DNA of 64,000 bases from the NCBI RefSeq assembly GCF_014646095.1, contig NZ_BMMU01000029.1, positions 1 to 64,000 of the forward strand, written 5' to 3'. Source of the DNA: Streptomyces lacrimifluminis. Lineage in GTDB: Bacteria > Actinomycetota > Actinomycetes > Streptomycetales > Streptomycetaceae. Below the pieces are notes generated by a model. The model ran no database searches. It worked only from the letters and a program-made list of their open reading frames with translations, and had not been told where the DNA came from. This document shows positions 18,777 through 26,887 of this stretch, piece after piece. Position numbers and translations under genes: made by a program. The stretch's first letter is position 1, and the number at the start of each line of letters is the position of its first letter.

Positions 18777-18977
18777 GGGTCGGGTGAGGGCTTCTGTCAC
18801 GGACCTGTACCAGCGGGTAGTTCGCTCTCCGGAGGGAAAGGCCAGGTCAGGAGCGTTTCTATAGATGTGCTTTACCTGACGCACAGACAGGAAACAGGGC
18901 GGTCCCAGGCAAGTCCCAGGTGTCGTTGATTCGATGCCCGCCTCGAAACTCCCTCATCTTTCCTGGAGTTGTTCCTC

Positions 18978-19328
18978 ATGAAGCGTGTGCGCCTCGTCCC
19001 CGCCGTGGCCCTGCTGGCGCTGTCCTCGCTGGTCCTCACCGCCTGCGGTTCGGGTGACACGTCGTCCTCGAACGGTGGCAACTCCGGCGACTCCGGTACC
19101 TCCGGGCAGAGTTGCCGGCCCCCCTCGGGCATGCCGTCCGGTTTCCCGTCGGGGGCGCCCAGCGGTGCCCCGTCAGGTCTGCCGACCGACGGTGCCTCGG
19201 GACTTCCCTCGGGTCTGCCTACCGGGGCGGCTCCGTCAGGTATGCCGTCCGGGATGCCCTCCGGTATGCCGTCCGGCGGCGGCTGTGGCGGCCCCGGCGG
19301 CGGTCAGGGGCAGGGCAACCAGCAGTAG
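18978..19328 (+). CDS. Lipoprotein with PSG tetrapeptide repeats
   Basis: A 116-residue protein with a lipoprotein signal (lipobox LTAC, Cys near residue 23), a Gly/Ser/Asp-rich linker, then about a dozen repeats of Pro-Ser-Gly-X (X = Met, Phe, Ala or Leu) from about residue 48 to 100, and a Gly/Gln tail. Two cysteines outside the lipobox flank the repeat block. No catalytic domain; probably an exported cell-surface protein. The region 18777-18977 upstream holds its promoter; TCTATAGAT at about 18857 is a possible element. Function unknown. Confidence 0.72.
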   Translation: MKRVRLVPAVALLALSSLVLTACGSGDTSSSNGGNSGDSGTSGQSCRPPSGMPSGFPSGAPSGAPSGLPTDGASGLPSGLPTGAAPSGMPSGMPSGMPSGGGCGGPGGGQGQGNQQ

Positions 19329-19351
19329 GACCGGCGGCCCCGCGGGTACGA

Positions 19352-19390
19352 CGTGGGCGGCGCGCCCGACGGACGGGCGCGCCGCCCACG
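19352..19390. terminator. Bidirectional terminator between lipoprotein and TetR genes
   Basis: A perfect 17-bp stem (CGTGGGCGGCGCGCCCG with its complement) and 5-base loop between two convergent genes. Confidence 0.85.
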
Positions 19391-19416
19391 CGTCTTCCCG
19401 GAGCGTTCCGCGGAGG

Positions 19417-20043
19417 TCAGGCCAGCCAGTGTCTGCGGCCGATGACGATCAGGCGCATCCGGCGGGTCGCCAGACGGGCCACCTCCTCGCGCCGCGCCGC
19501 CGGGGCGTCCAGCGTCTCCAGGAACTGGGAAGCCGTCACCAGCATGTGGTCGACGTAGAGGCCGGCGAGCATCAGCAGGTCCTCCTGCGTCCAGCCCTCG
19601 GACTCGGGCTGTTCGGCGAGCGCGTCCCGCACCTCCTCGGCGAACCGGGCCAGTTGGTCCCGGATGGCCTCGCGGACCGGCTGGACCCCGCCGTGCCGCT
19701 CGCGCGCGATGAAGCGGACATGGGCGGGCTGCGCCTGGACGTGACCGGCGATCAGGCCGACCGCGCGGACTATGCGGTCCTCGCTGTCGCCGGACCCGGA
19801 CACCGTCGTACCGATCATCGGGTGGAGGCTGCCGAGCGCCTCCTCGACGAGGGCGACGCCAAGGTCGGCGGTGGAGCGGAAGTGGCGGTAGAAGGCGGTC
19901 GGGGCGACGCCGACGGCGCGGGTGACCTCGCGCAGACCGAGGCTGCTCAGGCTCTGGTCCTCCAGCAGGCCGAGCGCCGCGTCCAGCAGCGCCTGCCGGG
20001 TCTTCTGCTTCTGGACCTGTCGGATGCCGAGCGTGTGACTCAT
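19417..20043 (-). CDS. TetR-family transcriptional regulator
   Basis: A 208-residue regulator. The N-terminal helix-turn-helix is residues 14-60 (LREVTRAVGVAPTAFYRHF) and the C-terminal all-helical domain presumably binds a small ligand. It resembles the FabR-like/lipid-related TetR group only loosely. It is divergent from two small membrane protein genes, with about 125 bases between; palindromes there are likely operators, so it probably represses itself and the divergent pair. Confidence 0.9.
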   Translation of the reverse strand: MSHTLGIRQVQKQKTRQALLDAALGLLEDQSLSSLGLREVTRAVGVAPTAFYRHFRSTADLGVALVEEALGSLHPMIGTTVSGSGDSEDRIVRAVGLIAGHVQAQPAHVRFIARERHGGVQPVREAIRDQLARFAEEVRDALAEQPESEGWTQEDLLMLAGLYVDHMLVTASQFLETLDAPAARREEVARLATRRMRLIVIGRRHWLA

Positions 20044-20130
20044 GCCATGCAGTTAACAACTGTTCTCTGTAATTGAAAAGCCGGGAAGCGGGTTAGACTC
20101 AAGAGTCAGTGGACAAGTGTTACTACAACC

Positions 20131-20141
20131 GTTCACTGAAC
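20131..20141. promoter_or_regulatory. Candidate TetR operator
   Basis: GTTCACTGAAC, a perfect palindrome with one central base, lies between the divergent TetR gene and the small membrane gene, 28 bases before the latter's start. AGTTAACAACT at about 20049-20059, next to the TetR start, is a second palindrome-like site. Confidence 0.45.
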
Positions 20142-20168
20142 TGTAACGAACGAAAGGGATCTCCTCCC

Positions 20169-20321
20169 ATGTTCTTCCTCGTGGCCGTCCTTCTGCTGCT
20201 GGGCATGGTGCTGGGCAGTGTCGCCCATCTCCCGGTCTCGTTCACCGTCCTTGCCGCCGCCGGCATCGCCGCCTGGCTCGGCATCTTCGCGCTCCGTGAG
20301 CGCCTCGCCCGTCGGAGCTGA
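20169..20321 (+). CDS. Small two-helix membrane protein
   Basis: 50 residues, almost all membrane: helix 1 at 1-20 (FFLVAVLLLLGMVLG), helix 2 at 25-42, and a basic end (RERLARRS). ATG start after AAAGGGA; the GTG 20 codons upstream (20109) has no ribosome site. Six bases before the DUF4190-like gene, so both are one transcript under the divergent TetR regulator. Function unknown. Confidence 0.7.
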   Translation: MFFLVAVLLLLGMVLGSVAHLPVSFTVLAAAGIAAWLGIFALRERLARRS

Positions 20322-20326
20322 TCACC

Positions 20327-20602
20327 GTGCAACTCACCGCATCGGCCACCGGCCGTACCGAGCGCACCGCCCCCCGCGACGCCGACGGCATGGCCGTCGC
20401 GTCCTTCGTCCTCGGCCTGCTGGGCCTGCTGGTCCTCAACATCTTCCTCGGCCCCATCGCCATCACGCTGGCCGCCGTCGCCCTCTGGCGCGGCACGAAG
20501 AGGCGCGGCCGGGCCGTCCTGGGCCTCGGTCTCGGCGTGGCCGACCTGGTCGTCCTGGTCACCCTCATGCAGATGGACAACACCGTCTCGTGGAGCTTCT
20601 GA
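20327..20602 (+). CDS. DUF4190-like small membrane protein
   Basis: 91 residues. After a hydrophilic start ending in DADGMAVASFVLG come two membrane helices with the pattern typical of DUF4190 (GLLGLLVLNIFLGPIAIT, then GLGLGVADLVVLVTL). GTG start five bases after the previous stop, indicating translational coupling. Common in actinobacteria; role unknown. It is the last gene before the accessory cluster. Confidence 0.8.
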   Translation: MQLTASATGRTERTAPRDADGMAVASFVLGLLGLLVLNIFLGPIAITLAAVALWRGTKRRGRAVLGLGLGVADLVVLVTLMQMDNTVSWSF

Positions 20603-20631
20603 CGCCCGCGCCGGAAGTCTGAGGACCGCAC

Positions 20632-20684
20632 CCCGCCCGACGCATCGCCCTCCGGAGGAGGCCGCGCGGGCGGGTCGGTCTTTT
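20632..20684 (+). terminator. Terminator after the small membrane gene pair
   Basis: CCCGCCCG (20632-20639) pairs with CGGGCGGG (20667-20674), followed by TCGGTCTTTT, a T-rich tail. It isolates the core genes from the accessory cluster. Confidence 0.7.
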
Positions 20685-20754
20685 GGTGGACCCCGCTCCA
20701 CCAAAGGCGCGGGAGCGGTACCCGGTGGAGGACGCCGTCCCCCGCGTTCCTCCA
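20682..20754 (+). other. Structured leader upstream of the accessory four-gene operon
   Basis: Two more hairpins follow the terminator. TTTGGTGGA/TCCACCAAA (20682-20705, perfect 9-bp arms, 6-base loop) and TGGAGGA/TCCTCCA (20726-20754) lie 89-160 bases before the first cluster gene. They may be an operator and an RNA leader. A T-box was considered and rejected because the antiterminator consensus is not matched. Confidence 0.4.
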
Positions 20755-20842
20755 TCGGCGGATGACGCGGCCCGCCCGCGCCCGAAGGATCTGAACCGTT
20801 CGGCCGAGGTGACCGAGCGTTTTCCAGGTCCTTGGGGGAGAA

Positions 20843-22048
20843 GTGAACGAGCACGCAACGGCCCGTCGCATATCGGTCTTCGACACCACCCTCCGCGACG
20901 GCGAGCAGGCGCCGGGCAACGCGATGACGCCCGACCAGAAGCTGGAACTGGCCCTGCTCATCGCCGGGTTGGGGGTGGACACCATCGAGGCGGGCTTCCC
21001 CGCCTCCTCGCCCAGCGACTTCGAGGCGACGCGGCTGATCTCGAAGGAACTGGCCGGCACCAGGTTCGCCACGTTCTCCCGGACCGCCCGCCGGGACGTC
21101 GAACTCGCCGTCGAGGCGGGCGGCATCGACAACCACCAGGTGCAGATGGTCGCCACCGGCAGCCAGATCCATCTGACCCACAAGCGCGGCATCACCCGGC
21201 ACGCGGCCGTCCAGGAAGTCGTCGACACCGTACGGTTCGCCTCCTCGCTCGGCGTCACCGACATCGCCGTCGGCATCGAGGACGCCAGCCGCGGCGAGGA
21301 CGACCTGCTGCGCGCCCTGACGGAGTCCGCCGTGGACGCGGGCGCGACCTGCATCATCCTGGCCGACACGACCGGCTGCCACACGCCCGAGGAGTTCGGC
21401 GCCCTCATCGGCAAGATCCGCCGCTGGGCACCGCCGCCCGTCAAGGTCTCCACCCACTGCCACAACGACTTCGGCCTGGCCACCGCCAACACCCTGGCCG
21501 GGCTCGCGGCGGGCGCGGACGAGGTCCAGGTCGCCCTCGGCGGCATCGGCGAACGGGCCGGCAACACCTCCCTGGAGGAGGTCGCCGCGGTCCTCGCCTA
21601 CAAGAGCGAGATCCTCGGCCTCACCACGGACATCCGCCTCGACGCCATGTACCCGGCCTACCAGCGGCTGCGCGAGATCATCCGGCTGGAGGAGCCCCGC
21701 AACAAGCCCCTCTTCGGCAAGTACGTCTTCGGCACCGCCGCCGGCATCCACCAGCAGGGCATGCTCAGCGACCCGAGCACCTACGAGTACGTCGAGCCCG
21801 CCCGCTTCGGCCGCGAACGCTCCCTGCTCATCGGCCGCCACTCCGGCCGCACCGTCCTGCGCCACCTCCTGGAGCAGCTGTCCGTACGGGTCGACGAGGC
21901 CGAGCTGGACGAGCTGTACCGCGTCCACATCGCCGAACGCGCGCAGGGCGACTGCGAGGACCTGTCCGTCGTACGGGACCGGCTCGCCCGTGACCTCGGC
22001 GCCCGGGCGGCCGGCGAAGCGCTGACCACGGTGGGCGCGGGCCGATGA
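20843..22048 (+). CDS. 2-isopropylmalate/2-benzylmalate synthase-like enzyme (DRE-TIM), no regulatory domain
   Basis: A 401-residue member of the DRE-TIM metallolyase family, which joins acetyl-CoA to a 2-oxo acid. The first motif DTTLRDGEQ (residues 14-22), the metal-binding HCHNDFG (His205, His207) and GGIGERAGN (Asn241) are intact. It stops after the subdomain region and lacks the C-terminal LeuA allosteric domain of true 2-isopropylmalate synthases, as in homocitrate synthases and HphA-type enzymes. With a prephenate dehydratase next door, phenylpyruvate is the likely acceptor, giving 2-benzylmalate. GTG start right after GGGGGAG; its stop overlaps the next start (ATGA). The substrate is inferred. 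Confidence 0.85.
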   Translation: MNEHATARRISVFDTTLRDGEQAPGNAMTPDQKLELALLIAGLGVDTIEAGFPASSPSDFEATRLISKELAGTRFATFSRTARRDVELAVEAGGIDNHQVQMVATGSQIHLTHKRGITRHAAVQEVVDTVRFASSLGVTDIAVGIEDASRGEDDLLRALTESAVDAGATCIILADTTGCHTPEEFGALIGKIRRWAPPPVKVSTHCHNDFGLATANTLAGLAAGADEVQVALGGIGERAGNTSLEEVAAVLAYKSEILGLTTDIRLDAMYPAYQRLREIIRLEEPRNKPLFGKYVFGTAAGIHQQGMLSDPSTYEYVEPARFGRERSLLIGRHSGRTVLRHLLEQLSVRVDEAELDELYRVHIAERAQGDCEDLSVVRDRLARDLGARAAGEALTTVGAGR

Positions 22049-22914
22049 CCTACGCGTATCTCGGCCCGGAGGGCACCTTCACCGAGTCCGCCGTGCGGCG
22101 GCTCGCGGGGGGTTCGGTACGCGACGCCGTGCCGTTTCCCAGCGTGCCGGCCGCCGTGGAGTCGCTCGTGTCCGGCCGGTCCGAGCGGGCGGTGGTGCCG
22201 CTGGAGAACTCCGTGAGCGGTGTAGTGCCGGCCACGCTCGGTGAACTCGTCACGCACGCCGGGCGGATCAGGATCGACGCCCAGCTGTCCATCGGCGTCA
22301 GCTTCGACCTCATGGCCGCCGCCGGAACCGAACTGTCCGACGTACGCCGGGTGGTCACCCATCCGCACGCGCACGGGCAGTGCGGCCGGTGGGTCCGGCG
22401 GCATCTGCCGCACGCCGAGCTGGTCACCGCCGCCTCGACGGCGGAGGCCGCCCGCGCGGTCGCGGACCGGACGGCACCGCGCGACGCGGCGATCGCGAGC
22501 TCCGCAGCCGCCGCCCGCTACGGGCTGACCGTGCTGGCCTCGGACATCGGCGCCCGCCAGGACGCCATGACGCGGTTCGTGTCGCTGCGCCGCAGCGGCC
22601 CGGAGGGGCCGCCCACCGACCGGGACCGCACCGCCCTGCTGATCACCTCCGACCGCTCCGATCCCGGGGTGCTCACCGGGGTCCTCGGCGAGCTGAGCGC
22701 CCGGCAGGTCTCGGTCACCTGGATCCAGTCCTGGCCCCGCCCGGCCGAGCACGGGCGCTACCACTTCCTGGTCGAGGTCGACGGGCACATCACGGAGGGC
22801 GGGCTCGCCGAGGCCGTCGTCGCGATGCGCCGGGGCGTCGACTCCCTGACCCTGCTCGGGAGTTACCCGTATCTGGTCGACCATGCCCTGGTCGGGGAGA
22901 GGACCGCCGCATGA
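22045..22914 (+). CDS. Prephenate dehydratase with altered ACT domain
   Basis: A 289-residue protein: PDT catalytic domain (residues 2-180) with LGPEGTFTE, ENSVSG, THPHAHGQCGRW and the catalytic Thr in MTRF (Thr176), then an ACT domain (about 197-275). It converts prephenate to phenylpyruvate. In feedback-inhibited enzymes the ACT domain carries ESRP at the phenylalanine site; here the equivalent is QSWP (228-231), so inhibition by phenylalanine may be lost. It retains the TRF motif absent from BacA-type prephenate decarboxylases. Tightly overlapped on both sides. It probably supplies phenylpyruvate to this cluster; the housekeeping pheA should lie elsewhere. Confidence 0.87.
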   Translation: MTYAYLGPEGTFTESAVRRLAGGSVRDAVPFPSVPAAVESLVSGRSERAVVPLENSVSGVVPATLGELVTHAGRIRIDAQLSIGVSFDLMAAAGTELSDVRRVVTHPHAHGQCGRWVRRHLPHAELVTAASTAEAARAVADRTAPRDAAIASSAAAARYGLTVLASDIGARQDAMTRFVSLRRSGPEGPPTDRDRTALLITSDRSDPGVLTGVLGELSARQVSVTWIQSWPRPAEHGRYHFLVEVDGHITEGGLAEAVVAMRRGVDSLTLLGSYPYLVDHALVGERTAA

Positions 22915-24863
22915 GCGGGACACGTATCGCCGTCATAGGCAGCGGGCCCAGAGGAATGATGGTCCTCGAACGGCTCGTCGCCCGCCTCGCCGAACAGCAC
23001 GGCCGGACGGGTGCGCGGGAACCGCTGGAGGTCAGGATCTTCCTGGTGGACGCGGTGGAACCGGGCGCCGGTCAGGTCTACCGCACCGACCAGCCCGACT
23101 GGTTCCTGATGAACACCGTGGCGGGCCAGATCTCCGCCTACTCGGGCGTGCCCGACGGCGGCCCGGCCCGGGCGGGGGCAGGACCCTCGTTCGGCGAATG
23201 GTGGCAGGCCGTCGATCCGGCGAACTACCCCGGTCCGGACAGCTACGCGCCCCGCGGGCAGTACGGCCGCTATCTGCGCTCGGTGCTCGCCGCCGTCCAG
23301 GAGTCCCTGCCGCCCGGTGTACGGCTGCGCTGCATCAAGGAGAGGGCCGAGGACGTCGTCCGGGGCGCCGGCCGCTACCGGCTCACCCTCTCCGGCGGCG
23401 AACGGCTCGACGTCGACCGGGTCGTCCTCACCACCGGCCACGCGAGCAACGAACTCACCGGCCGCGAGGGCGACCTCGCCGACTTCGCCGTACGCCACCC
23501 CGAACTCCGGTACATCCAGGGCGGTTCGGCGGCCGACATGCCCCTCGACGACATCCCGGCCGGCTCCCGGGTCGGGGTCATCGGCCTCGGCCTGTCCTTC
23601 TACGACGTGATGGCCGCCCTCACCCTGGGCCGCGGCGGCGCCTTCGCCGAACGCCCGGACGGCACCCTCCGCTACCTCCCCAGCGGCACCGAACCGGTGA
23701 TCGTCGCCGGGTCCCGCAGCGGGATGCCGCTGCACGCGCGGGGCCACAACCAGAAGCCCCCGACCTACTCCTACCGCCCGGTCCTCTTCACCCCGGAACG
23801 CGTGCGCGCCCACCGGCCCTGGGGGCCACTCGACTTCGCCGAGCACGTCTACCCGTGGCTGAAGGCCGAGATCGACCTCGTCTACTACGGCACCGCCCTG
23901 CGCCGCGCCCTCGGCACCGACTCCGCCGCCCGGTTCACCGACCGGGTGACGAGCGCCGCCGACACCGGCGTACCCCAGGTAGCGGACTTCGCGGAGCAGT
24001 TCGGTCTGCGCGACCAGTCGCCGCTCGACCTCGACACGCTGGCCCGGCCGTTCGAGCAGCAGGGGTTCACCGGGCCCGCCGAGTTCCGCCGGGTGCTGCG
24101 CAAGGAGATCGAGCAGGACCTCGCGAACGCCGCCGAGGGCAACGTCGACTCGCCGCTGAAGGCCGCGCTGGACGTCATGCGGGACACCCGCTGGGTCATC
24201 CGTGAGCTGGTCGACTTCTCGGGGCTGACGGCGCGCTCGCAACGGGACGACTTCCTCGGCTGGTACGTGCCCAGGGCGTCCTTCCTCGCGGCGGGCCCGC
24301 CGCGCGTCCGGCTCCGGCAGGTGCTGGCCCTGCTCGACAGCGGGCACCTGCACATCGTGGGCCCGCACACCCGCTACGACACGGACGCGGCGACCGGTCG
24401 GTACGTGGTCTCCTCGCCCCGCGTCGAGGGCTCCGCCCTCGCGGTCACCACCCTGGTGGACGCCCGCGTCCCCGACCCCGACCTGCGCCGCAACACCCAG
24501 CCCCTCACGGCGCGGCTGCGCGAGCGGGGCGTGTGGACGAGCTATGTGAACCGGGAGGAAGTCCCTCGGGAAGGCGTCCATCGGGAGCCGGGCGAGGCCT
24601 ACGACACGGGTGGGGTCGCGGTGACCCGGAGTCCGTTCCATCCCGTCGACCACGAGGGCCGCGCCGACGAGGGCATGTACGTGCTCGGCATTCCCACGGA
24701 GCACACGCGCTGGTTCATGCAGGTCGGCAGCAGCAGACCCGGCATGTGGAGCGACTTCGTCCGGGACGCCGACCGGATCGCGGAACACGCGCTGGAGGCA
24801 CGGCCGGCGAGCGCGGCGGTGCGCGGCGCCGGTGAGCGGCCGGCGGAGAGGCGGGCGGGATGA
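22911..24863 (+). CDS. FAD/NAD(P)-binding protein (NAD_binding_9 type), cluster flavoenzyme
   Basis: 650 residues. An N-terminal Rossmann FAD site (IAVIGSGPRGMM, residues 5-16), a FAD-NAD(P)-binding domain of the pfam13454 kind to about residue 180, a second dinucleotide motif (GVIGLGLSFYDVM, near 220) and a long unfamiliar C-terminal half ending in an Ala/Arg-rich tail. Relatives are found in amino acid or siderophore-like clusters, but no reaction is established to my knowledge. It could hydroxylate or dehydrogenate an amino acid or keto acid intermediate. Translationally coupled to the prephenate dehydratase and to the aminotransferase through ATGA overlaps. Confidence 0.8.
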   Translation: MSGTRIAVIGSGPRGMMVLERLVARLAEQHGRTGAREPLEVRIFLVDAVEPGAGQVYRTDQPDWFLMNTVAGQISAYSGVPDGGPARAGAGPSFGEWWQAVDPANYPGPDSYAPRGQYGRYLRSVLAAVQESLPPGVRLRCIKERAEDVVRGAGRYRLTLSGGERLDVDRVVLTTGHASNELTGREGDLADFAVRHPELRYIQGGSAADMPLDDIPAGSRVGVIGLGLSFYDVMAALTLGRGGAFAERPDGTLRYLPSGTEPVIVAGSRSGMPLHARGHNQKPPTYSYRPVLFTPERVRAHRPWGPLDFAEHVYPWLKAEIDLVYYGTALRRALGTDSAARFTDRVTSAADTGVPQVADFAEQFGLRDQSPLDLDTLARPFEQQGFTGPAEFRRVLRKEIEQDLANAAEGNVDSPLKAALDVMRDTRWVIRELVDFSGLTARSQRDDFLGWYVPRASFLAAGPPRVRLRQVLALLDSGHLHIVGPHTRYDTDAATGRYVVSSPRVEGSALAVTTLVDARVPDPDLRRNTQPLTARLRERGVWTSYVNREEVPREGVHREPGEAYDTGGVAVTRSPFHPVDHEGRADEGMYVLGIPTEHTRWFMQVGSSRPGMWSDFVRDADRIAEHALEARPASAAVRGAGERPAERRAG

Positions 24864-26092
24864 ACGAGCGGACGAAGGAGAGCAGCCGGGTGGGTACGGA
24901 CCGGATGGGCGGCGTACGCGTCGCACAGCGCTTCTCGGGGGTCGAGCGGTCCGCGACCGTGGCCCTGCTGGAGACCGTCCAGAGGCTGCGCCGGGAGGGC
25001 GTCGACGTACTCGATCTCAGCGGCGGGGAACCGGACTTCACGACCCCGCAGACCGTGATCGCGGAGGCCGTGTCGGCGCTGGAGGGCGGCGACACGCACT
25101 ACACCCCGAGCCGTGGCCTGCCCGAACTCCTGGGCGCCATCGGGGAGAAGCTGGCCACCGAGAACGGCGTCCACGTCGATCCGGCCACCGGGATCATCGT
25201 CACCCCGTCCGCCAAGCAGGCGTTGTTCACCGCGCTGATGACGGTGCTCGACCCGGGCGACGAGGTGATCGTGCCGACGCCCGCCTGGGTCAGCTATCCG
25301 GCGATGGCCGCGCTGATCGGGGCCCGTGCGGTGCCGGCGGAACTCCGCGCGGAGGACGGTTTCCGGCTCTCCCGGCAGCTGCTGGAGGGCCGGCTGACGG
25401 ACCGGACCCGGGCGTTGGTGATCAACACCCCGGCCAACCCGACGGGTCACGTACTGGACGGGGAGGAGGCGGCGGAGATCGTGGCGTTCGCGGTCGAGCA
25501 CAACCTCGTGCTGATCGTGGACGAGATCTACGAGAAGATCGTGTACGACGGTCACCGCCACCTCAGCCTCGCGAGCCTGCCCGGCGTGGCGGAACGGACC
25601 CTGACCGTCAACGGCTTCTCGAAGGCGTACGCCATGACGGGCTGGCGGCTGGGCTACCTCGCCGGTCCCGGGCCGCTGATCGCGCAGGCCCTCAAGGTCC
25701 AGGAGCACACGGTGAGTTGTGCCGCGTCCTTCGTGCAGCGCGGGGGAGTGGCCGCGCTCACCGGGGCCGCCGACGACATCGCCGCGATGCTGAAGGAGTA
25801 CACCGTCCGCAGGGAGCTGACGGTCACCGCCCTGAACGCCCTGCCGGGGGTCAGCTGCGCCTATCCGGAGGGTGCCTTCTACGCCTTCGCCGACATCCGG
25901 GGCACCGGCCTGACCTCGGCGGCCTTCGCCCAGCTCCTGCTGGAGCGGGCGGCGGTCACGGTCGCACCGGGCTCGGCGTTCGGCGCGGGCGGCGAAGGAC
26001 ACGTACGTCTGTCCTTCGCCGCGTCACGGGACGTGCTGGAGGGGGTCGGTGAACGCCTGACCCGGCTGGCGGAGGAGTGGCCCGCGCCCTGA
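24860..26092 (+). CDS. PLP aminotransferase, class I/II
   Basis: A 410-residue fold-type I aminotransferase resembling aspartate/aromatic aminotransferases. NTPANPTG (Asn193 region), DEIYEKIVYD (Asp221, Tyr224) and the PLP lysine Lys255 in NGFSKAYAMTGWR are all present. It would exchange a 2-oxo acid and amino acid; in this cluster the natural candidate is 2-oxo-4-phenylbutanoate to homophenylalanine, or phenylpyruvate to phenylalanine. The start overlaps the flavoprotein stop; a later ATG (24905) begins closer to the family's usual N terminus. Last gene of the four-gene operon, followed by an intergenic repeat. Confidence 0.9.
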   Translation: MNERTKESSRVGTDRMGGVRVAQRFSGVERSATVALLETVQRLRREGVDVLDLSGGEPDFTTPQTVIAEAVSALEGGDTHYTPSRGLPELLGAIGEKLATENGVHVDPATGIIVTPSAKQALFTALMTVLDPGDEVIVPTPAWVSYPAMAALIGARAVPAELRAEDGFRLSRQLLEGRLTDRTRALVINTPANPTGHVLDGEEAAEIVAFAVEHNLVLIVDEIYEKIVYDGHRHLSLASLPGVAERTLTVNGFSKAYAMTGWRLGYLAGPGPLIAQALKVQEHTVSCAASFVQRGGVAALTGAADDIAAMLKEYTVRRELTVTALNALPGVSCAYPEGAFYAFADIRGTGLTSAAFAQLLLERAAVTVAPGSAFGAGGEGHVRLSFAASRDVLEGVGERLTRLAEEWPAP

Positions 26093-26120
26093 AGGGGCGC
26101 GGGGCTGCCCCCCACAGGCG

Positions 26121-26822
26121 TTAGGTGACCGCGTATCCCGCGGAGCGCTCGCACTGCTGGAAGAGCAGCACCGCCTCAAGGCGGTTCCGGGCGCCCAGCT
26201 TGGTCAGTACGTGCGAGACGTGGCTCTTGACGGTCGCCGGTGACACCCGCAGCCGTACCGCCGTCTCCGCCGTCGACATCCCCTCCGCGAGATTGCGCAT
26301 GACCTCCTGCTCACGTGAGGTGAGCGTGTGCAGGAGGTGTTCCGTGCCGGCCGGGGCCGGGCTCGGCGCGGCGGGTGTCCGCCGGGCGTAGAGGGTGTGC
26401 AGTTCGGGCGAGAGCACCGTGTGCCCGGACGCCACCGCGCGGATGGCCGCCGCGAGCCCGGCGACCTTGATGTTCTTCACCAGACAGCCCATGGCGCCCG
26501 CCGCGAAGGCCGCGTCCAGACGGCGCTGGGTCCAGCCGGTGCCGATGAGCAGAACGCCCACCTTCCGCAGCTCCAGCTGCCTGACCAGGCCGGTGGACTC
26601 CTCGTGCGGGGCGACCGCCAGGACGACCACGTCGACCCGGTCCAGTGGCCACTGCCGCAGGGGCTGATGGTTGTTGACGCTGCCCGTCACCACGAGCTGT
26701 GCTGAGGCGCCGAGGACGCGGGCCAGGACGTGCCGGGAGATGGGGTCGTGGTCCGCCACCAGCACGCGCGCTGTGGTCTCCGCGGCCTGGTCCATGCCGA
26801 AGAGGTCACGCTCGAGAGACAT
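26121..26822 (-). CDS. NarL/LuxR-type regulator with degenerate receiver domain
   Basis: A 233-residue regulator. The N-terminal receiver-like domain (about 18-140) keeps the acidic pair (VADHDP) and the conserved Lys (CLVKN) but has Ala69 where the phosphorylated Asp should be (DVVVLAVAP instead of DVVLMD). The C-terminal LuxR helix-turn-helix runs about 168-225 (LTSREQEVMRNLAEGMST, VSPATVKSHVSHVLTKLG). No sensor kinase is near. It is therefore probably not phospho-regulated, as in several pathway-specific regulators of antibiotic clusters. It divides the two plus-strand blocks of the cluster and faces an inverted repeat upstream. Confidence 0.88.
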   Translation of the reverse strand: MSLERDLFGMDQAAETTARVLVADHDPISRHVLARVLGASAQLVVTGSVNNHQPLRQWPLDRVDVVVLAVAPHEESTGLVRQLELRKVGVLLIGTGWTQRRLDAAFAAGAMGCLVKNIKVAGLAAAIRAVASGHTVLSPELHTLYARRTPAAPSPAPAGTEHLLHTLTSREQEVMRNLAEGMSTAETAVRLRVSPATVKSHVSHVLTKLGARNRLEAVLLFQQCERSAGYAVT

Positions 26823-26887
26823 GCTGTACGCCCTTCGTATGTCTGCGAATGAGGCTTGGCATGATCATGGAGCGTAGTCATCTGAAT

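Noticed and set aside
20682..20705. T-box riboswitch before the LeuA-like gene, because of GGTGGACCCCGC
   Set aside because: The T-box antiterminator core needs GGTGGNACCGCG; three positions differ and no specifier loop was seen. Kept only as a hairpin of unknown role.
22045..22914. BacA/AerD-type prephenate decarboxylase
   Set aside because: The TRF motif and ACT domain of dehydratases are present; decarboxylases lack both.
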